16,766 nucleotides of DNA, taken from Oscillospiraceae bacterium (GTDB lineage Bacteria; Bacillota_A; Clostridia; Oscillospirales; WRJC01). Shown here in pieces: positions 7,511 through 15,170 of this stretch (position 1 is the stretch's first letter; each line of letters begins with the position of its first letter). The stretch is taken from contig WRJC01000065.1 of the NCBI GenBank assembly GCA_009782405.1, positions 1 through 16,766 on the forward strand. The letters are read 5' to 3'. The notes beneath the pieces are model-generated. The model worked only from the letters and a program-made list of their open reading frames with translations, did no database searches and was not told where the DNA came from. Position numbers and translations under genes: made by a program.

Positions 7511-8726
7511 GCGGACGGTGGCGGTGGTCTCCGAATACAACCCGTTTCACAACGGCCATCTCCGCCAGATAGAAAAAATAAAAGAAATGTTTCCCGGCGC
7601 CACCATAATCTCGATTATGAGCGGCGCCTTGGTCCAACGGGGGGAAACGGCGATATTTTCCAAATACGACAGGGCGGAGATCGCCGTTTTGAATGGGGTG
7701 GACGCAGTCTTTGAATTGCCTTCGGCATATTCTTGCGCACCGGCGAACATCTTCGCTTTTAACGCGGTTTGGATCATGCAGAAGCTTTCGGGGGTCGATT
7801 GCATGTGCTTTGGCAGCGAATGCGGGGATTTGGAGCTTTTGGAGTTCGCCGCCGAAAAAATCGCGGGAGAGGAATTCAATTCGAAATTATCGGAAACGAT
7901 AAAAACAGATAAAAACAAGAGCTACCAAAACAGAGTATACAGCTTGTTTCGCGCTATGTACGGCGAGCGCAAAGCTTCGGCGCTGCTCGGGTCGAACGAC
8001 ATTTTGGCGATCGAATATCTAAAAGCGCTCAAAAAATCGGAATCGCAAATCGCCCCTTTTGCAATAAAGAGGGAAGGGGAGCCATTCAATTCCGAAAAAC
8101 CCGGTGAAACCATTTCGAGCGCATCCTACATACGCAAATCAATAAAATCCATAACCGAAAAAATTGAAGTCCAAAACTTTTCCCCGCTTGAAAAGCTTGA
8201 AAAGTTCATGCCCGGGCCGGCGTACGAAATGGCGTCGGGGCTCATAAAAAAAGGAAAATTTGCCGACATCGAAAATTTGGCGCCGGCTATCATATCCCAT
8301 CTTTCCAGGCTTGGCGCCTGCGAACTCGCAAAAATCGCCGAAATCGGAGGCGGCATGGAGTACAGGATAAAAAAATCCTTAGATGGGTGCTTCGAATTCG
8401 GCTCCCTCGTGGAAAGATTGCGTTCAAAACACAATTCCCCCTCCGCAATCCGGCGCGCGCTGATGTGCGCCTTTTTTGGGATAACCAAAAAAATGCGCGA
8501 AAACCCGCCGGATTTTGCCTCTTTATTGGCGCTGAACCAAAAGGGCGCGCGTTTTGTCGGCCAAATCCGAAAAAAAGCCGCGATCCGGATAGCGACGAAA
8601 CCGGCCGACATGAAAGGCGACGCTGTGTTCGCTCAGAATTGTTTCATCGACAATGTTTGCAAATTGGCGCTGCATGACAAAAGTTCGGAGATAAACGAAA
8701 TGAGGCAAAAGCCGCGCCTTATTTGA
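7476..8726 (+). CDS. tmcAL: tRNA(Met) cytidine acetate ligase
   Basis: TmcAL (formerly YlbM) uses ATP and acetate to form N4-acetylcytidine at the wobble C34 of elongator tRNA-Met. The 416-aa protein has the HIGH-superfamily nucleotidyltransferase motif in SEYNPFHNGH (about 19-28), SGALVQRGE (about 49-57), FELPSAYSCAPANIFA, LLGSNDILAIEYLKAL and SASYIRK, all typical. ATG 7476 has GAGG 9 nt upstream but overlaps the previous gene by 35 nt. GTG 7518, seven bases after the previous stop, would give MAVVSEYNPFHNGH, closer to the usual family N-terminus. The true start is therefore open between these two. It is the last gene of the run that begins with rlmA, and the window also holds its likely tRNA substrate. 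Confidence 0.9.
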   Translation: MLQTSSDFTKAERTVAVVSEYNPFHNGHLRQIEKIKEMFPGATIISIMSGALVQRGETAIFSKYDRAEIAVLNGVDAVFELPSAYSCAPANIFAFNAVWIMQKLSGVDCMCFGSECGDLELLEFAAEKIAGEEFNSKLSETIKTDKNKSYQNRVYSLFRAMYGERKASALLGSNDILAIEYLKALKKSESQIAPFAIKREGEPFNSEKPGETISSASYIRKSIKSITEKIEVQNFSPLEKLEKFMPGPAYEMASGLIKKGKFADIENLAPAIISHLSRLGACELAKIAEIGGGMEYRIKKSLDGCFEFGSLVERLRSKHNSPSAIRRALMCAFFGITKKMRENPPDFASLLALNQKGARFVGQIRKKAAIRIATKPADMKGDAVFAQNCFIDNVCKLALHDKSSEINEMRQKPRLI

Positions 8727-8738
8727 CCGCTGGCCCGG

Positions 8739-8758
8739 GCGGACCTGCGAAGATCCGC
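8739..8758. terminator. Hairpin between convergent tmcAL and prfA
   Basis: gcgga (8739-8743) pairs with tccgc (8754-8758). After one mismatch, ct pairs with ag around a GCGA loop on the plus strand. It sits in the 34-nt gap between the two stop codons and could serve both directions. Neither side has a proper U-tract, so it is only a candidate terminator. Confidence 0.35.
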
Positions 8759-8760
8759 TT

Positions 8761-9828
8761 CTATTGGCCGCTTTTCAGCTTTTCCGCAGTGTCGGCGGTT
8801 ATGAGCGCGTCGATTATGGAATCCAATGCGCCATCGAGCACATCCGGCAGGGTGTAAAGCGTGAGGTTTATCCTGTGGTCGGTGACCCTGCTCTGCGGAT
8901 AGTTGTAAGTCCTTATCCGTTCGCTGCGGTCGCCCGTGCCCACTTGGCTTTTTCTTTCCGAGGCTATCGCGTTTATCTGCTTTTCCATTTCCGCTTCGTA
9001 CAATTTTGTCCTGAGGAGCTTCATCGCCTTGTCTTTGTTCTTCATCTGGCTGCGCTCGTCCTGGCATTCTATGATTATTCCCGAAGGTTTGTGGATGAGG
9101 CGCACCGCCGAATCGGTTTTGTTGACGTGCTGGCCGCCCGCGCCGCCCGATCGGTGGGTGTCTATTTCTATGTCGGCCATATTTATCTCGACTTCCACGT
9201 CCTCGGCTTCGGGAAGCACCGCCACGGTGACAGCCGAAGTGTGAACCCTGCCGGAAGATTCGGTGTCCGGCACCCTTTGAACGCGGTGCACCCCGCTTTC
9301 GAATTTGTAGCGCGAATACGCGCCGTCACCTTCAATTTCGAAAACGACTTCTTTGTATCCGCCCAACTCCGTCGGGTTCTCCGATATTATAGAATATTTA
9401 TAGCCTAAATTCTCGGCGTGCATCGTATACATCCTGTACAGCGAATGGGCGAACAGCGCGGCTTCTTCGCCGCCTGTCCCGCCGCGTATCTCTATGATCA
9501 CGCTCTTGTCGTCGTTTGGATCCCTGGGCAAAAGCAAAACTTTGAGCTCCTCGACCAGCCGATCCATATCGGATTTGCATTTTTCCAGTTCTTCGGCCGC
9601 CATTTCCCTCATTTCGGGGTCGAGGGGTTCGGAAAGCAGTTCCTGCGAATCCGCATACCCCTTTTCGGCGCTTTTGTATTCCCTGAATTTTGTGATTGCG
9701 GGTTCCAGTAGTTTGCGTTCCTTCATCAGCTTTTTTGTGAGTTCCTGGTCTGTCACGACCTCGATTTGCGTGAGTTTTTCGTTTATGTCCTCGTATTTAT
9801 TTTCGGCTTCCGCCAGTTTTTCAAGCAT
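8761..9828 (-). CDS. prfA: Peptide chain release factor 1
   Basis: RF1 recognises UAA and UAG stop codons and triggers hydrolysis of peptidyl-tRNA on the ribosome. The 355-aa length is standard. The GGQ catalytic motif is in [17 protein letters not shown] (GGQ 231-233). The codon-recognition PxT is PDT (187-189) within [19 protein letters not shown], which distinguishes RF1 from RF2 (SPF). The N-terminal half is helical and charged, and [13 protein letters not shown] (115-127) is typical. No prmC (the methyltransferase for the GGQ glutamine) is adjacent, unlike many Bacillota. It follows the DUF951 gene by 22 nt and is probably the last gene of that minus-strand operon. Confidence 0.96.
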   Translation of the reverse strand: MLEKLAEAENKYEDINEKLTQIEVVTDQELTKKLMKERKLLEPAITKFREYKSAEKGYADSQELLSEPLDPEMREMAAEELEKCKSDMDRLVEELKVLLLPRDPNDDKSVIIEIRGGTGGEEAALFAHSLYRMYTMHAENLGYKYSIISENPTELGGYKEVVFEIEGDGAYSRYKFESGVHRVQRVPDTESSGRVHTSAVTVAVLPEAEDVEVEINMADIEIDTHRSGGAGGQHVNKTDSAVRLIHKPSGIIIECQDERSQMKNKDKAMKLLRTKLYEAEMEKQINAIASERKSQVGTGDRSERIRTYNYPQSRVTDHRINLTLYTLPDVLDGALDSIIDALITADTAEKLKSGQ

Positions 9829-9850
9829 ATCGGCTGTATTCTCTTCCTTA

Positions 9851-10048
9851 TCATTCAGATTCTTTTGCGTTTTTTGCCATTTTTATCATTTTTTCCGCTT
9901 TTAGGCGGGGGAACATGAGTTCCTTGCCGCAGTTGTCGCATTTTATCTTTATGTCGGCCCCGGTTCTCAAAATTGTGAATTTGTTTGATTTTTTTCCGCA
10001 AGGGTGGTTTTTTTTTGTTTCGATTTTATCGCCTGCCGATAGATTCAT
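9851..10048 (-). CDS. DUF951 family protein
   Basis: This 65-aa protein fits the DUF951 family of Bacillota: [19 protein letters not shown] (6-24), [23 protein letters not shown] with CDNC (37-40), and a basic C-terminus. A Cys near residue 17 (HPCG) plus the CxxC suggest a small zinc-ribbon-like fold, possibly nucleic-acid-binding; the function is unknown in the literature I know. Its ATG follows the nucleoside hydrolase stop with one base between (TGA-A-ATG), which implies translational coupling. It is followed by prfA. Confidence 0.85.
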   Translation of the reverse strand: MNLSAGDKIETKKNHPCGKKSNKFTILRTGADIKIKCDNCGKELMFPRLKAEKMIKMAKNAKESE

Positions 10049-10049
10049 T

Positions 10050-10991
10050 TCATCTCACCAATTCCGGGCTGAGGTTGATTATATCCTCGAGCACCTGCGC
10101 TATTTCTGCGGGCGGCATTTTGTTTGCTGTGATCATGTGGTTTCCATTGGGGTCTTCCTTGAAATAGGTGTACCCGTTTTCGTCTATGGTCAAAATGCCT
10201 TTCCGGGATTCTTTGAACATCCCGTGGGTGCCCCGGACCGCATAATACACCGTCACCAAATCCCAGCTGTTTCTGCCCCCCGCTTCGCCGCAATAAATTT
10301 GGTACGCTTTGGCCACGGGGTTTTTTTTCATGTCGCCCATCGATATCAGCCTTGTCCCCGTTACGATTGGATATCCCATTTCGTAAGGGCAAAAAACGAT
10401 TTCGCCCTTGAAATTGCCCACCACATATCTCGCCGCCTCTATATCCGTGTTTATATTGAATTCGGGAAAAAAGTCATCGTGGCCGGCTCTGAAATTTCCC
10501 GCCATGCACACGAGTTTTTTCACTTTCTTTTCCATGAGTTCGGCCCCTGAAAAGCTGCTGTAGCCGTCGAGGCCGGATTGCATCAGGTTTTTTATGTTGG
10601 TGAGCATGCCTATGGTTATGAATATCACCGAATTGTCCTCGACTTTTTCGAGCGCTTCCCTGTAGACGGACAAAACGTCGGGTATCAGCGTGTGCTTGAA
10701 TGTGTGGTCGAAATTGTCCGCGATGAATTTGTTGTACTTGAGATAGCGCTCATCGCCTTTTCCCGGCCCGTCCTCCGATTTCAAAGTTCCCACCGGTATC
10801 GCGTGCCTGCCGTAGTACCAGTTTATCGCATCGATGCAGCAGGCGCCTTCTGCATGGACAGTGCAATTGCCCATTGCGAGCGGCTTGGCTTCGCCGAAGT
10901 CGCTAAATTTGTTTAATACCGCTATGGCTCCCGCGTCGTCGCAGTCCGGCCCTATGTCCGTGTCCAAAATCACATTTTTCAATCTTTCCAT
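10050..10991 (-). CDS. Nucleoside hydrolase (inosine-uridine preferring family)
   Basis: The protein belongs to the IUNH/RihA-like family, which cleaves the N-glycosidic bond of ribonucleosides into base and ribose for salvage, in the cytoplasm. The 313-aa length is typical. The N-terminal calcium-binding motif is ILDTDIGPDCDDAGAIAVL (8-26), an expanded form of the usual DTDxGxDD, with Asp at 10, 12, 16, 18 and 19. ITIGMLTNIKNL and CMAGNFRAGHDDFFPEFNINTDIEAARYV match the usual TGPLTN and the MGG...EFN.. D/AA blocks. The last two point to a subgroup that may accept other ribosyl substrates. AAAGGG lies about 10 nt before the ATG. It is the first gene downstream of a consensus promoter. Confidence 0.87.
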   Translation of the reverse strand: MERLKNVILDTDIGPDCDDAGAIAVLNKFSDFGEAKPLAMGNCTVHAEGACCIDAINWYYGRHAIPVGTLKSEDGPGKGDERYLKYNKFIADNFDHTFKHTLIPDVLSVYREALEKVEDNSVIFITIGMLTNIKNLMQSGLDGYSSFSGAELMEKKVKKLVCMAGNFRAGHDDFFPEFNINTDIEAARYVVGNFKGEIVFCPYEMGYPIVTGTRLISMGDMKKNPVAKAYQIYCGEAGGRNSWDLVTVYYAVRGTHGMFKESRKGILTIDENGYTYFKEDPNGNHMITANKMPPAEIAQVLEDIINLSPELVR

Positions 10992-11046
10992 GATTTTACG
11001 CCCTTTCCGTTTGAATGGTTTTGCGCATAGTATTGATTACAGACCT

Positions 11047-11075
11047 ATTATACCAAAATTATACGCGCTTGTCAA
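11047..11075 (-). promoter_or_regulatory. Consensus promoter of the nucleoside hydrolase-DUF951-prfA operon
   Basis: On the minus strand TTGACA (11075-11070), a 17-bp spacer and TATAAT (11052-11047) are a perfect sigma-A-type consensus. Transcription would start near 11040, giving a leader of about 50 nt. It lies immediately after the PPK2 stop (11109), with no terminator visible between, so read-through from PPK2 is also possible. Confidence 0.8.
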
Positions 11076-11108
11076 CTCGCAATCTTTATTTTGCGTTTTA
11101 AATTTCGA

Positions 11109-11966
11109 TCATTGTGCCAGGCTGCGTTTGCATTCGGCCAATATTTCTTCCTGGTGGGGCGAAACCGCCGGATATTGGGGGTTTATTTTTTTCATTGTTT
11201 GCGCCAGAGCTTCTGAAATGACTGCCTGCGTGTACCATTTTTTGTCGGCGGGGACCACGTACCACGGGTTGCGCTCGGTGGCGGTGGCGGCGATGGCGGA
11301 CTGGTAGGCAGCTTGATAATCGTCCCAAAATTTCCGCTCCTCCAAATCGGATTCCGAAAATTTCCAATTCTTCTCTTTTTTTTCGATGCGCTCCAAAAAA
11401 CGCTTGCGCTGCGTTTCCTTGGAAACATTCAAAAAGAATTTTAAAGTTATTATCCCGTTTTCCCATAAATATTCTTCGAAATCGCGTATCTGGCGGTATC
11501 TGTTCGGGATGATTTCGCTTGTCTTGCAATAATCGGGCATATTTTGTTTTTCGTAGAGCTTGTGCACTTTGACGATCAAAACGTCTTCGTAGTACGAGCG
11601 GTTGAATATTCCGATTTTGCCGCGTTCCGGGAGAGCCCTGACTGCCCGCCAAAGGTAGTCGTGGGCGAGTTCTTGCGCGCAGGGCTGCTTGAAGCTGTGC
11701 ACGTCTACGCCCTGCGGGTTCACGCCGCTCATGACGTGTTTGATTGCGCTGTCTTTGCCGGCCGCGTCCATTGCCTGGAAGATGATGAGCAGCGCATATT
11801 TGCCTTCCGCATACAGTTTTGCTTGATATTTTTCGATTTCTTCCGTGTTTTTCGCCTTGAATTTTTTCGCATCCTCGGCCGAGGCGAATTTTCCCGTGTC
11901 CCCGGTTTCGAAAGCCGACAGCGCGAAATCGGCTCCTTTTGTCACCATGTAATCTTCGATATTCAT
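11109..11966 (-). CDS. Polyphosphate kinase 2 family protein
   Basis: PPK2 enzymes transfer phosphate from polyphosphate to nucleoside mono- or diphosphates. The 285-aa single-domain protein has Walker A in FQAMDAAGKDSAIKHVM (63-79), then SGVNPQGVDVHSFKQP, LAHDYLWR, and the Walker B/lid region IGIFNRSYYEDVLIVKVH (117-134). These resemble the PPK2 class III-like group that can act on AMP and ADP, but the class is not certain. An in-frame TAG two codons upstream makes this ATG the earliest possible start. Its best ribosome binding site (AAGGA) is unusually far, about 15 nt. It is transcribed alone from its own promoter, divergently from the B12 operon. Confidence 0.9.
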   Translation of the reverse strand: MNIEDYMVTKGADFALSAFETGDTGKFASAEDAKKFKAKNTEEIEKYQAKLYAEGKYALLIIFQAMDAAGKDSAIKHVMSGVNPQGVDVHSFKQPCAQELAHDYLWRAVRALPERGKIGIFNRSYYEDVLIVKVHKLYEKQNMPDYCKTSEIIPNRYRQIRDFEEYLWENGIITLKFFLNVSKETQRKRFLERIEKKEKNWKFSESDLEERKFWDDYQAAYQSAIAATATERNPWYVVPADKKWYTQAVISEALAQTMKKINPQYPAVSPHQEEILAECKRSLAQ

Positions 11967-12012
11967 ATTCTAACAACAATTTCCTTTCCGCCGCAAAAAA
12001 AACGGCACTTTT

Positions 12013-12041
12013 ATTATACCATGAAATTCCGCGATTTTCAA
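12013..12041 (-). promoter_or_regulatory. Promoter of the PPK2 gene
   Basis: The minus strand shows -35 TTGAAA (12041-12036), a 17-bp spacer and -10 TATAAT (12018-12013). The start would be near 12006, about 40 nt before the ATG. It matches consensus at 11 of 12 positions. Confidence 0.7.
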
Positions 12042-12160
12042 CATTAATTTTGCATGGACGATATATGTTTATATTGCCGGATAGGTTTCCCGGGGCTGCA
12101 AAATTTATGATTTGTTAATATACGTGACACACTAACGCCTTATTTGCCGTGTATACTTCA

Positions 12161-12345
12161 AGGCAAAATGAATATGTCGGGACGAAGGCCATGGAAGCTC
12201 GGGTGAAATTCCTGCGCAAGGCCGTTACCGTGATTCGCTTGTGTTTTTCGGGCACTATGCCACTGAGGGCGAAACCCCTTGGGAAGGCGCTTTGGAAAAA
12301 CGGGATCCGCGAAGGATCCGGGGCGATAAGCCGGGATACTTGCCT
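12161..12345 (+). ncRNA. Cobalamin (B12) riboswitch aptamer
   Basis: The leader of the cob operon has the conserved cobalamin aptamer blocks in order: a closing stem aggcaa (12161-12166) pairing with ttgcct (12340-12345); GGAAGCTCGGGTGAAATTCC (12192-12211); ACCGTGA; GCCACTG near 12259; GGGAAGGC near 12280; and the B12 box AGCCGGGATACTTGCC (12329-12344). These fit an adenosylcobalamin-type switch. The promoter is not clear: a -10-like TATACT sits at 12152-12157 with no well-placed -35. The stretch from 12042 to 12150 holds no recognisable gene. Binding of B12 is expected to favour the terminator at 12457-12480 and lower expression of cobT and the genes after it. Confidence 0.92.
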
Positions 12346-12456
12346 CGTCCCCGCCGCCGGCGTGCATAGGCGGCATGTGCTTTGCTCCGCGGACTTCCGG
12401 CGCATTGGATATATGGGCGCGTAGGCTTTTCCGTGCGTCTGTTTTCCTGTGTCCTG

Positions 12457-12480
12457 TCCGCGAGAAATCGCGGATTTTTT
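12457..12480 (+). terminator. Riboswitch-controlled intrinsic terminator
   Basis: tccgcga (12457-12463), GAAA loop, tcgcgga (12468-12474) and six U residues (12475-12480) form a clean intrinsic terminator 22 nt before the cobT ATG. The segment cgcggac (12388-12394) can pair with gtccgcg (12456-12462), which would disrupt the terminator. This makes it a candidate antiterminator, so regulation by transcription attenuation is likely. Confidence 0.85.
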
Positions 12481-12501
12481 GTTGTTATGAGGGGGATAAA
12501 T

Positions 12502-13596
12502 ATGTCAAAGGATTTGTTGCATTCTTATCTGTCGCAGATAAAAAGCCTCGACCCGGGCGCGATGCAAAAAGCGCGGGCCCGGCTCGACGGCCTCGCGAAG
12601 CCGCCCGGCAGCCTTGGCAAATTGGAGGACATCGCGGTAAAACTTGCCGGCATCGGCGGTGAAACGGTGTACGACCCGAGCAAGCGATGCGTGATCGTGA
12701 TGTGTTCGGACAACGGCGTGGTGGAAGAAGGGGTCGCTTCGGCCCCCCAAGCGGTCACATACGCGCAGGCCGTCAATTTCACAAAAGGAATAACAGGCGT
12801 CGCGACGCTGGCAAAACAATTTTGCGCCGATCTGATCGTGGTCGATGTGGGGATAAACGCCGATGTAAGCCATCCGCAAATCAAAAACAAAAAAATCAGG
12901 AAATCCACATGCAACATAGCAAAAGGCGACGCTATGACGTATGACGAGGCGGTTCGGGCGATTTTGACCGGGATCGAAACGGCCGCCGAAGCGGTAAACG
13001 ATGGCTATACGCTGCTCGGCGCGGGCGAAATGGGCATAGGCAACACCACCACTTCGTCTGCTGTGCTGTGCGCTTTGACGGGAATTCCGGCAGACAAACT
13101 CACGGGAAAAGGCGCGGGGCTTAAAGAAGAAGCATACAGGCGCAAAATAGAGGTGATAAGCGCTGCCGTGGAAAACAACCGCCCGGATCCATTGGATCCC
13201 GTCGACGTGTTGGCGAAAGTCGGGGGATTTGACATCGCGGCCATGGCGGGGATATTTATCGGGGGCGCGCATATGAAAGTGCCCGTGGTCATCGACGGTT
13301 TTATCTCCATGGTGGCCGCATTATGCGCATCGAGGCTGAACCCGGCTGTGAAGGAATACATGATTTCATCCCATGCCTCATTCGAGCAGGGGTTCGCATA
13401 CGCGGCAGATGCGCTGGGAGTCGAAGCCTGCTTGAATTTGGACATGCGGCTCGGCGAGGGCAGCGGGTGCCCGATCATGTTCGCGGTGATCGACGCCGCC
13501 TGCGCGGTGATGCAAAATATGGGCACTTTTGACGAAGCGAATATCGGCGAAGACTATCTGGAAGAAATAAAAGGCGGGGATAGTTTCAATATATGA
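12502..13596 (+). CDS. cobT: Nicotinate-nucleotide:dimethylbenzimidazole phosphoribosyltransferase
   Basis: CobT activates the lower-ligand base (dimethylbenzimidazole or another base) with nicotinate mononucleotide to give alpha-ribazole-phosphate for B12 assembly. The 364-aa protein has LAKPPGSLGKLE (31-42), CSDNGVVEEGVASAPQAVT (68-86), GAGEMGIGNTTTSSA (173-187), VVIDGFISMVAA (262-273) and RLGEGSGC (316-323), with E319 at the position of the catalytic Glu of the Salmonella enzyme. ATG 12502 follows GAGGGGG closely. The frame is open 40 codons further upstream, but that extension lies in the riboswitch and terminator and is rejected. It is the first gene of the B12 operon, and its TGA overlaps the next gene's ATG by four bases. 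Confidence 0.95.
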   Translation: MSKDLLHSYLSQIKSLDPGAMQKARARLDGLAKPPGSLGKLEDIAVKLAGIGGETVYDPSKRCVIVMCSDNGVVEEGVASAPQAVTYAQAVNFTKGITGVATLAKQFCADLIVVDVGINADVSHPQIKNKKIRKSTCNIAKGDAMTYDEAVRAILTGIETAAEAVNDGYTLLGAGEMGIGNTTTSSAVLCALTGIPADKLTGKGAGLKEEAYRRKIEVISAAVENNRPDPLDPVDVLAKVGGFDIAAMAGIFIGGAHMKVPVVIDGFISMVAALCASRLNPAVKEYMISSHASFEQGFAYAADALGVEACLNLDMRLGEGSGCPIMFAVIDAACAVMQNMGTFDEANIGEDYLEEIKGGDSFNI

Positions 13597-13847
13597 AAAA
13601 AAGCCACAAATTTTTTGAAAACCGCGACTGCAAATATTTTCCATGCCACGAATGCAAAAAAAATGCTTCTTTCAACTGCATTTTCTGTTTTTGCCCGCTG
13701 TATTCCTTAGGCGACAAGTGCGGCGGAAATTTTGCCTACGACAGCGAGTCCGGCGTAAAAAGCTGCGCGGGCTGCAATTTGCCGCATACGCCGAAATATT
13801 ACGCCATGATCATATCCAAACTGAAAGAAGCGGGAGAAAAAAAGTAA
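13593..13847 (+). CDS. Cysteine-rich small domain protein of the B12 operon
   Basis: This 84-aa protein matches the cysteine-rich small domain (PF04071 type) often found beside cobalamin genes. It has nine Cys (13, 18, 21, 29, 32, 34, 43, 58, 61) and two conserved-looking His (19, 65) in NRDCKYFPCHEC, FNCIFCFCPLY, KCGGNF and KSCAGCNLPH. The arrangement suggests bound zinc or an iron-sulfur cluster. It is coupled to cobT by an ATGA overlap and followed six bases later by cobU, so it is made with the lower-ligand genes. The role is not established. Metal delivery, cofactor sensing, or help to CobT/CobU are possibilities, not evidence. Confidence 0.85.
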   Translation: MKKSHKFFENRDCKYFPCHECKKNASFNCIFCFCPLYSLGDKCGGNFAYDSESGVKSCAGCNLPHTPKYYAMIISKLKEAGEKK

Positions 13848-13853
13848 GCAATT

Positions 13854-14417
13854 ATGAAGATATTCATATCCGGCGGCTGCAAAAACGGAAAATCATACTA
13901 TGCGCAGCATTTGGCAAAAGCGCAGCAGACAGCCAATTTCTTGTACTACATAGCCACGATGAAATCCGCCGACGGCGAGGACGACGAACGAATCGCAAGG
14001 CATCGCGGGGAGCGCGAAGGCTGGGGGTTTGAAACGGTCGAACAGTCTTCCGACATCGAAAAAATATTGCAGAAATGCGATCATAACGGTTCTTTTTTGA
14101 TAGACAGCGCCACCGCCCTGCTGGCCAACGAGATGTTTTTGCCTGATGGGAATGTAAACGAAGGAGCCGCAAAAAAAATAACGGGCGGGCTGATGGAGGT
14201 CATGGCCGCCGTCGGACGCATCGTCATCGTGTCGGACTTCATATACAGCGACGCATATATCTACGACGACTTGACAGAAAAATACAGAAAATCACTCGCC
14301 CATATCGACCGCGCGGCGGCAAAAGCTTGCGACGTCGTTCTCGAAGTTGCATATTCGAATTTCATATTGCATAAAGGCAAAGAAATTTTCGGGGAGATTT
14401 ATGATAAGATACCTTAA
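13854..14417 (+). CDS. cobU: Adenosylcobinamide kinase/adenosylcobinamide-phosphate guanylyltransferase-like protein
   Basis: CobU phosphorylates adenosylcobinamide and then transfers GMP to give adenosylcobinamide-GDP. The 187-aa protein has an N-terminal P-loop, GGCKNGKS (7-14), then YYIATMKSADGEDDERIARHRGERE (31-55), which includes His50 at the position of the guanylylated His of the Salmonella enzyme, and LLANEMF (89-95). The C-terminal half is divergent. The usual NEVGxGIVP segment is replaced by SDFIYSDAYIYDDL (127-140), and the RxFRDxxGxxNQ helix is only weakly kept. A second, shorter CobU-like gene two genes downstream retains these parts. The ribosome binding site is weak. It overlaps the cobS start by 17 nt. 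Confidence 0.82.
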   Translation: MKIFISGGCKNGKSYYAQHLAKAQQTANFLYYIATMKSADGEDDERIARHRGEREGWGFETVEQSSDIEKILQKCDHNGSFLIDSATALLANEMFLPDGNVNEGAAKKITGGLMEVMAAVGRIVIVSDFIYSDAYIYDDLTEKYRKSLAHIDRAAAKACDVVLEVAYSNFILHKGKEIFGEIYDKIP

Positions 14418-15168
14418 AGGAGCATATATGTCGCTTGGGATGTTCTGCGCCATGCCGTTGCCGTACAATTTGTGGGACGATTCCTGCATGAACCTCATGC
14501 TGCCGTGTTTTCCGCTCGTCGGCGCGTTTATCGGCGCATTGTGGTGGGGAACTGCGGAACTATTTCTTTTTTTTGGTTTTCATATAATCCTTGTTTCGGC
14601 CGTGCTCGCCATTTTGCCGTTTTTCCTTACGGGATTTTTGCATCTTGACGGCTATATGGACACAAGCGACGCCGTGATGTCGCGGCGGCCGCTCGAAGAA
14701 AAGCTCCGCATACTAAAAGACCCGCACACGGGCTCGTTTTCGGTGATCATGCTCGCGGTTTTGTTTATTTTGCAGTTTGCCGCCATGTACGCAGCGCTCG
14801 AAAACGGCAGATACTTTGCGCTGCTTGCCGTGATAGCGGTCATCTCGAGGTGCTGCGGCTCGCTTTCGATTTTATGGCTTAAGCCGATGGCGCAGAGCGG
14901 CTATGCGAATATGTTTGGGCAAAATGCGAAAATATCGCATAAAATATTTCTGGTTTTTGTTTTGGCATGCGCCGCCGCTTTTTCATGCTTTGTCGCGGGG
15001 ATATGGGGTTTGGTTGTCGCAGGGGCGGCAATCTTGGGATATATCGGGGCCATGGCGTATGCGTACATGGATCTAAAAGGCATTTCGGGCGATTTGACCG
15101 GGTATGCGCTCGTCATAAGCGAACTTTGCGGGCTTTTCGCGTTCGCGGCAATAGGAGGATTGGAATAG
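14401..15168 (+). CDS. cobS: Adenosylcobinamide-GDP ribazoletransferase (cobalamin synthase)
   Basis: CobS joins adenosylcobinamide-GDP with alpha-ribazole (phosphate) in the membrane, the last assembly step. The 255-aa protein is strongly hydrophobic with about six membrane segments. It carries the family catalytic loop as HLDGYMDTSDAVMSRR near residues 81-96, followed by KLRILKDPHTGSFSVIML. Start choice: ATG 14401 has GGGGAG four bases upstream and gives the family-like MIRYLKGAYMSLGMFCAMPLP. ATG 14428 has an even better AAAGGAG but would remove the first nine residues. An upstream ATG at 14347 lies deep inside cobU and is less likely. It is followed two bases later by the short CobU-like gene. 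Confidence 0.92.
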   Translation: MIRYLKGAYMSLGMFCAMPLPYNLWDDSCMNLMLPCFPLVGAFIGALWWGTAELFLFFGFHIILVSAVLAILPFFLTGFLHLDGYMDTSDAVMSRRPLEEKLRILKDPHTGSFSVIMLAVLFILQFAAMYAALENGRYFALLAVIAVISRCCGSLSILWLKPMAQSGYANMFGQNAKISHKIFLVFVLACAAAFSCFVAGIWGLVVAGAAILGYIGAMAYAYMDLKGISGDLTGYALVISELCGLFAFAAIGGLE

Positions 15169-15170
15169 AA

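Noticed and set aside
8764..9408. A 214-codon plus-strand open frame
   Set aside because: It is antisense to prfA, with no conserved motif; it is a product of biased codon use in the real gene.
9915..10550. A 211-codon plus-strand open frame
   Set aside because: It is antisense to the nucleoside hydrolase and DUF951 genes, which carry clear family motifs.
11098..11979. A 293-codon minus-strand frame overlapping PPK2
   Set aside because: It shares the strand but not the frame of PPK2, whose frame has the Walker motifs; the alternative is Arg-rich with no domain.
12382..12501. A 40-codon N-terminal extension of cobT
   Set aside because: It lies in the riboswitch expression platform and would cross the terminator; ATG 12502 has a strong ribosome binding site and gives the usual length.
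14347..14400. An upstream start for cobS
   Set aside because: It would lie 71 nt inside cobU, and the family N-terminus and ribosome binding site support 14401.
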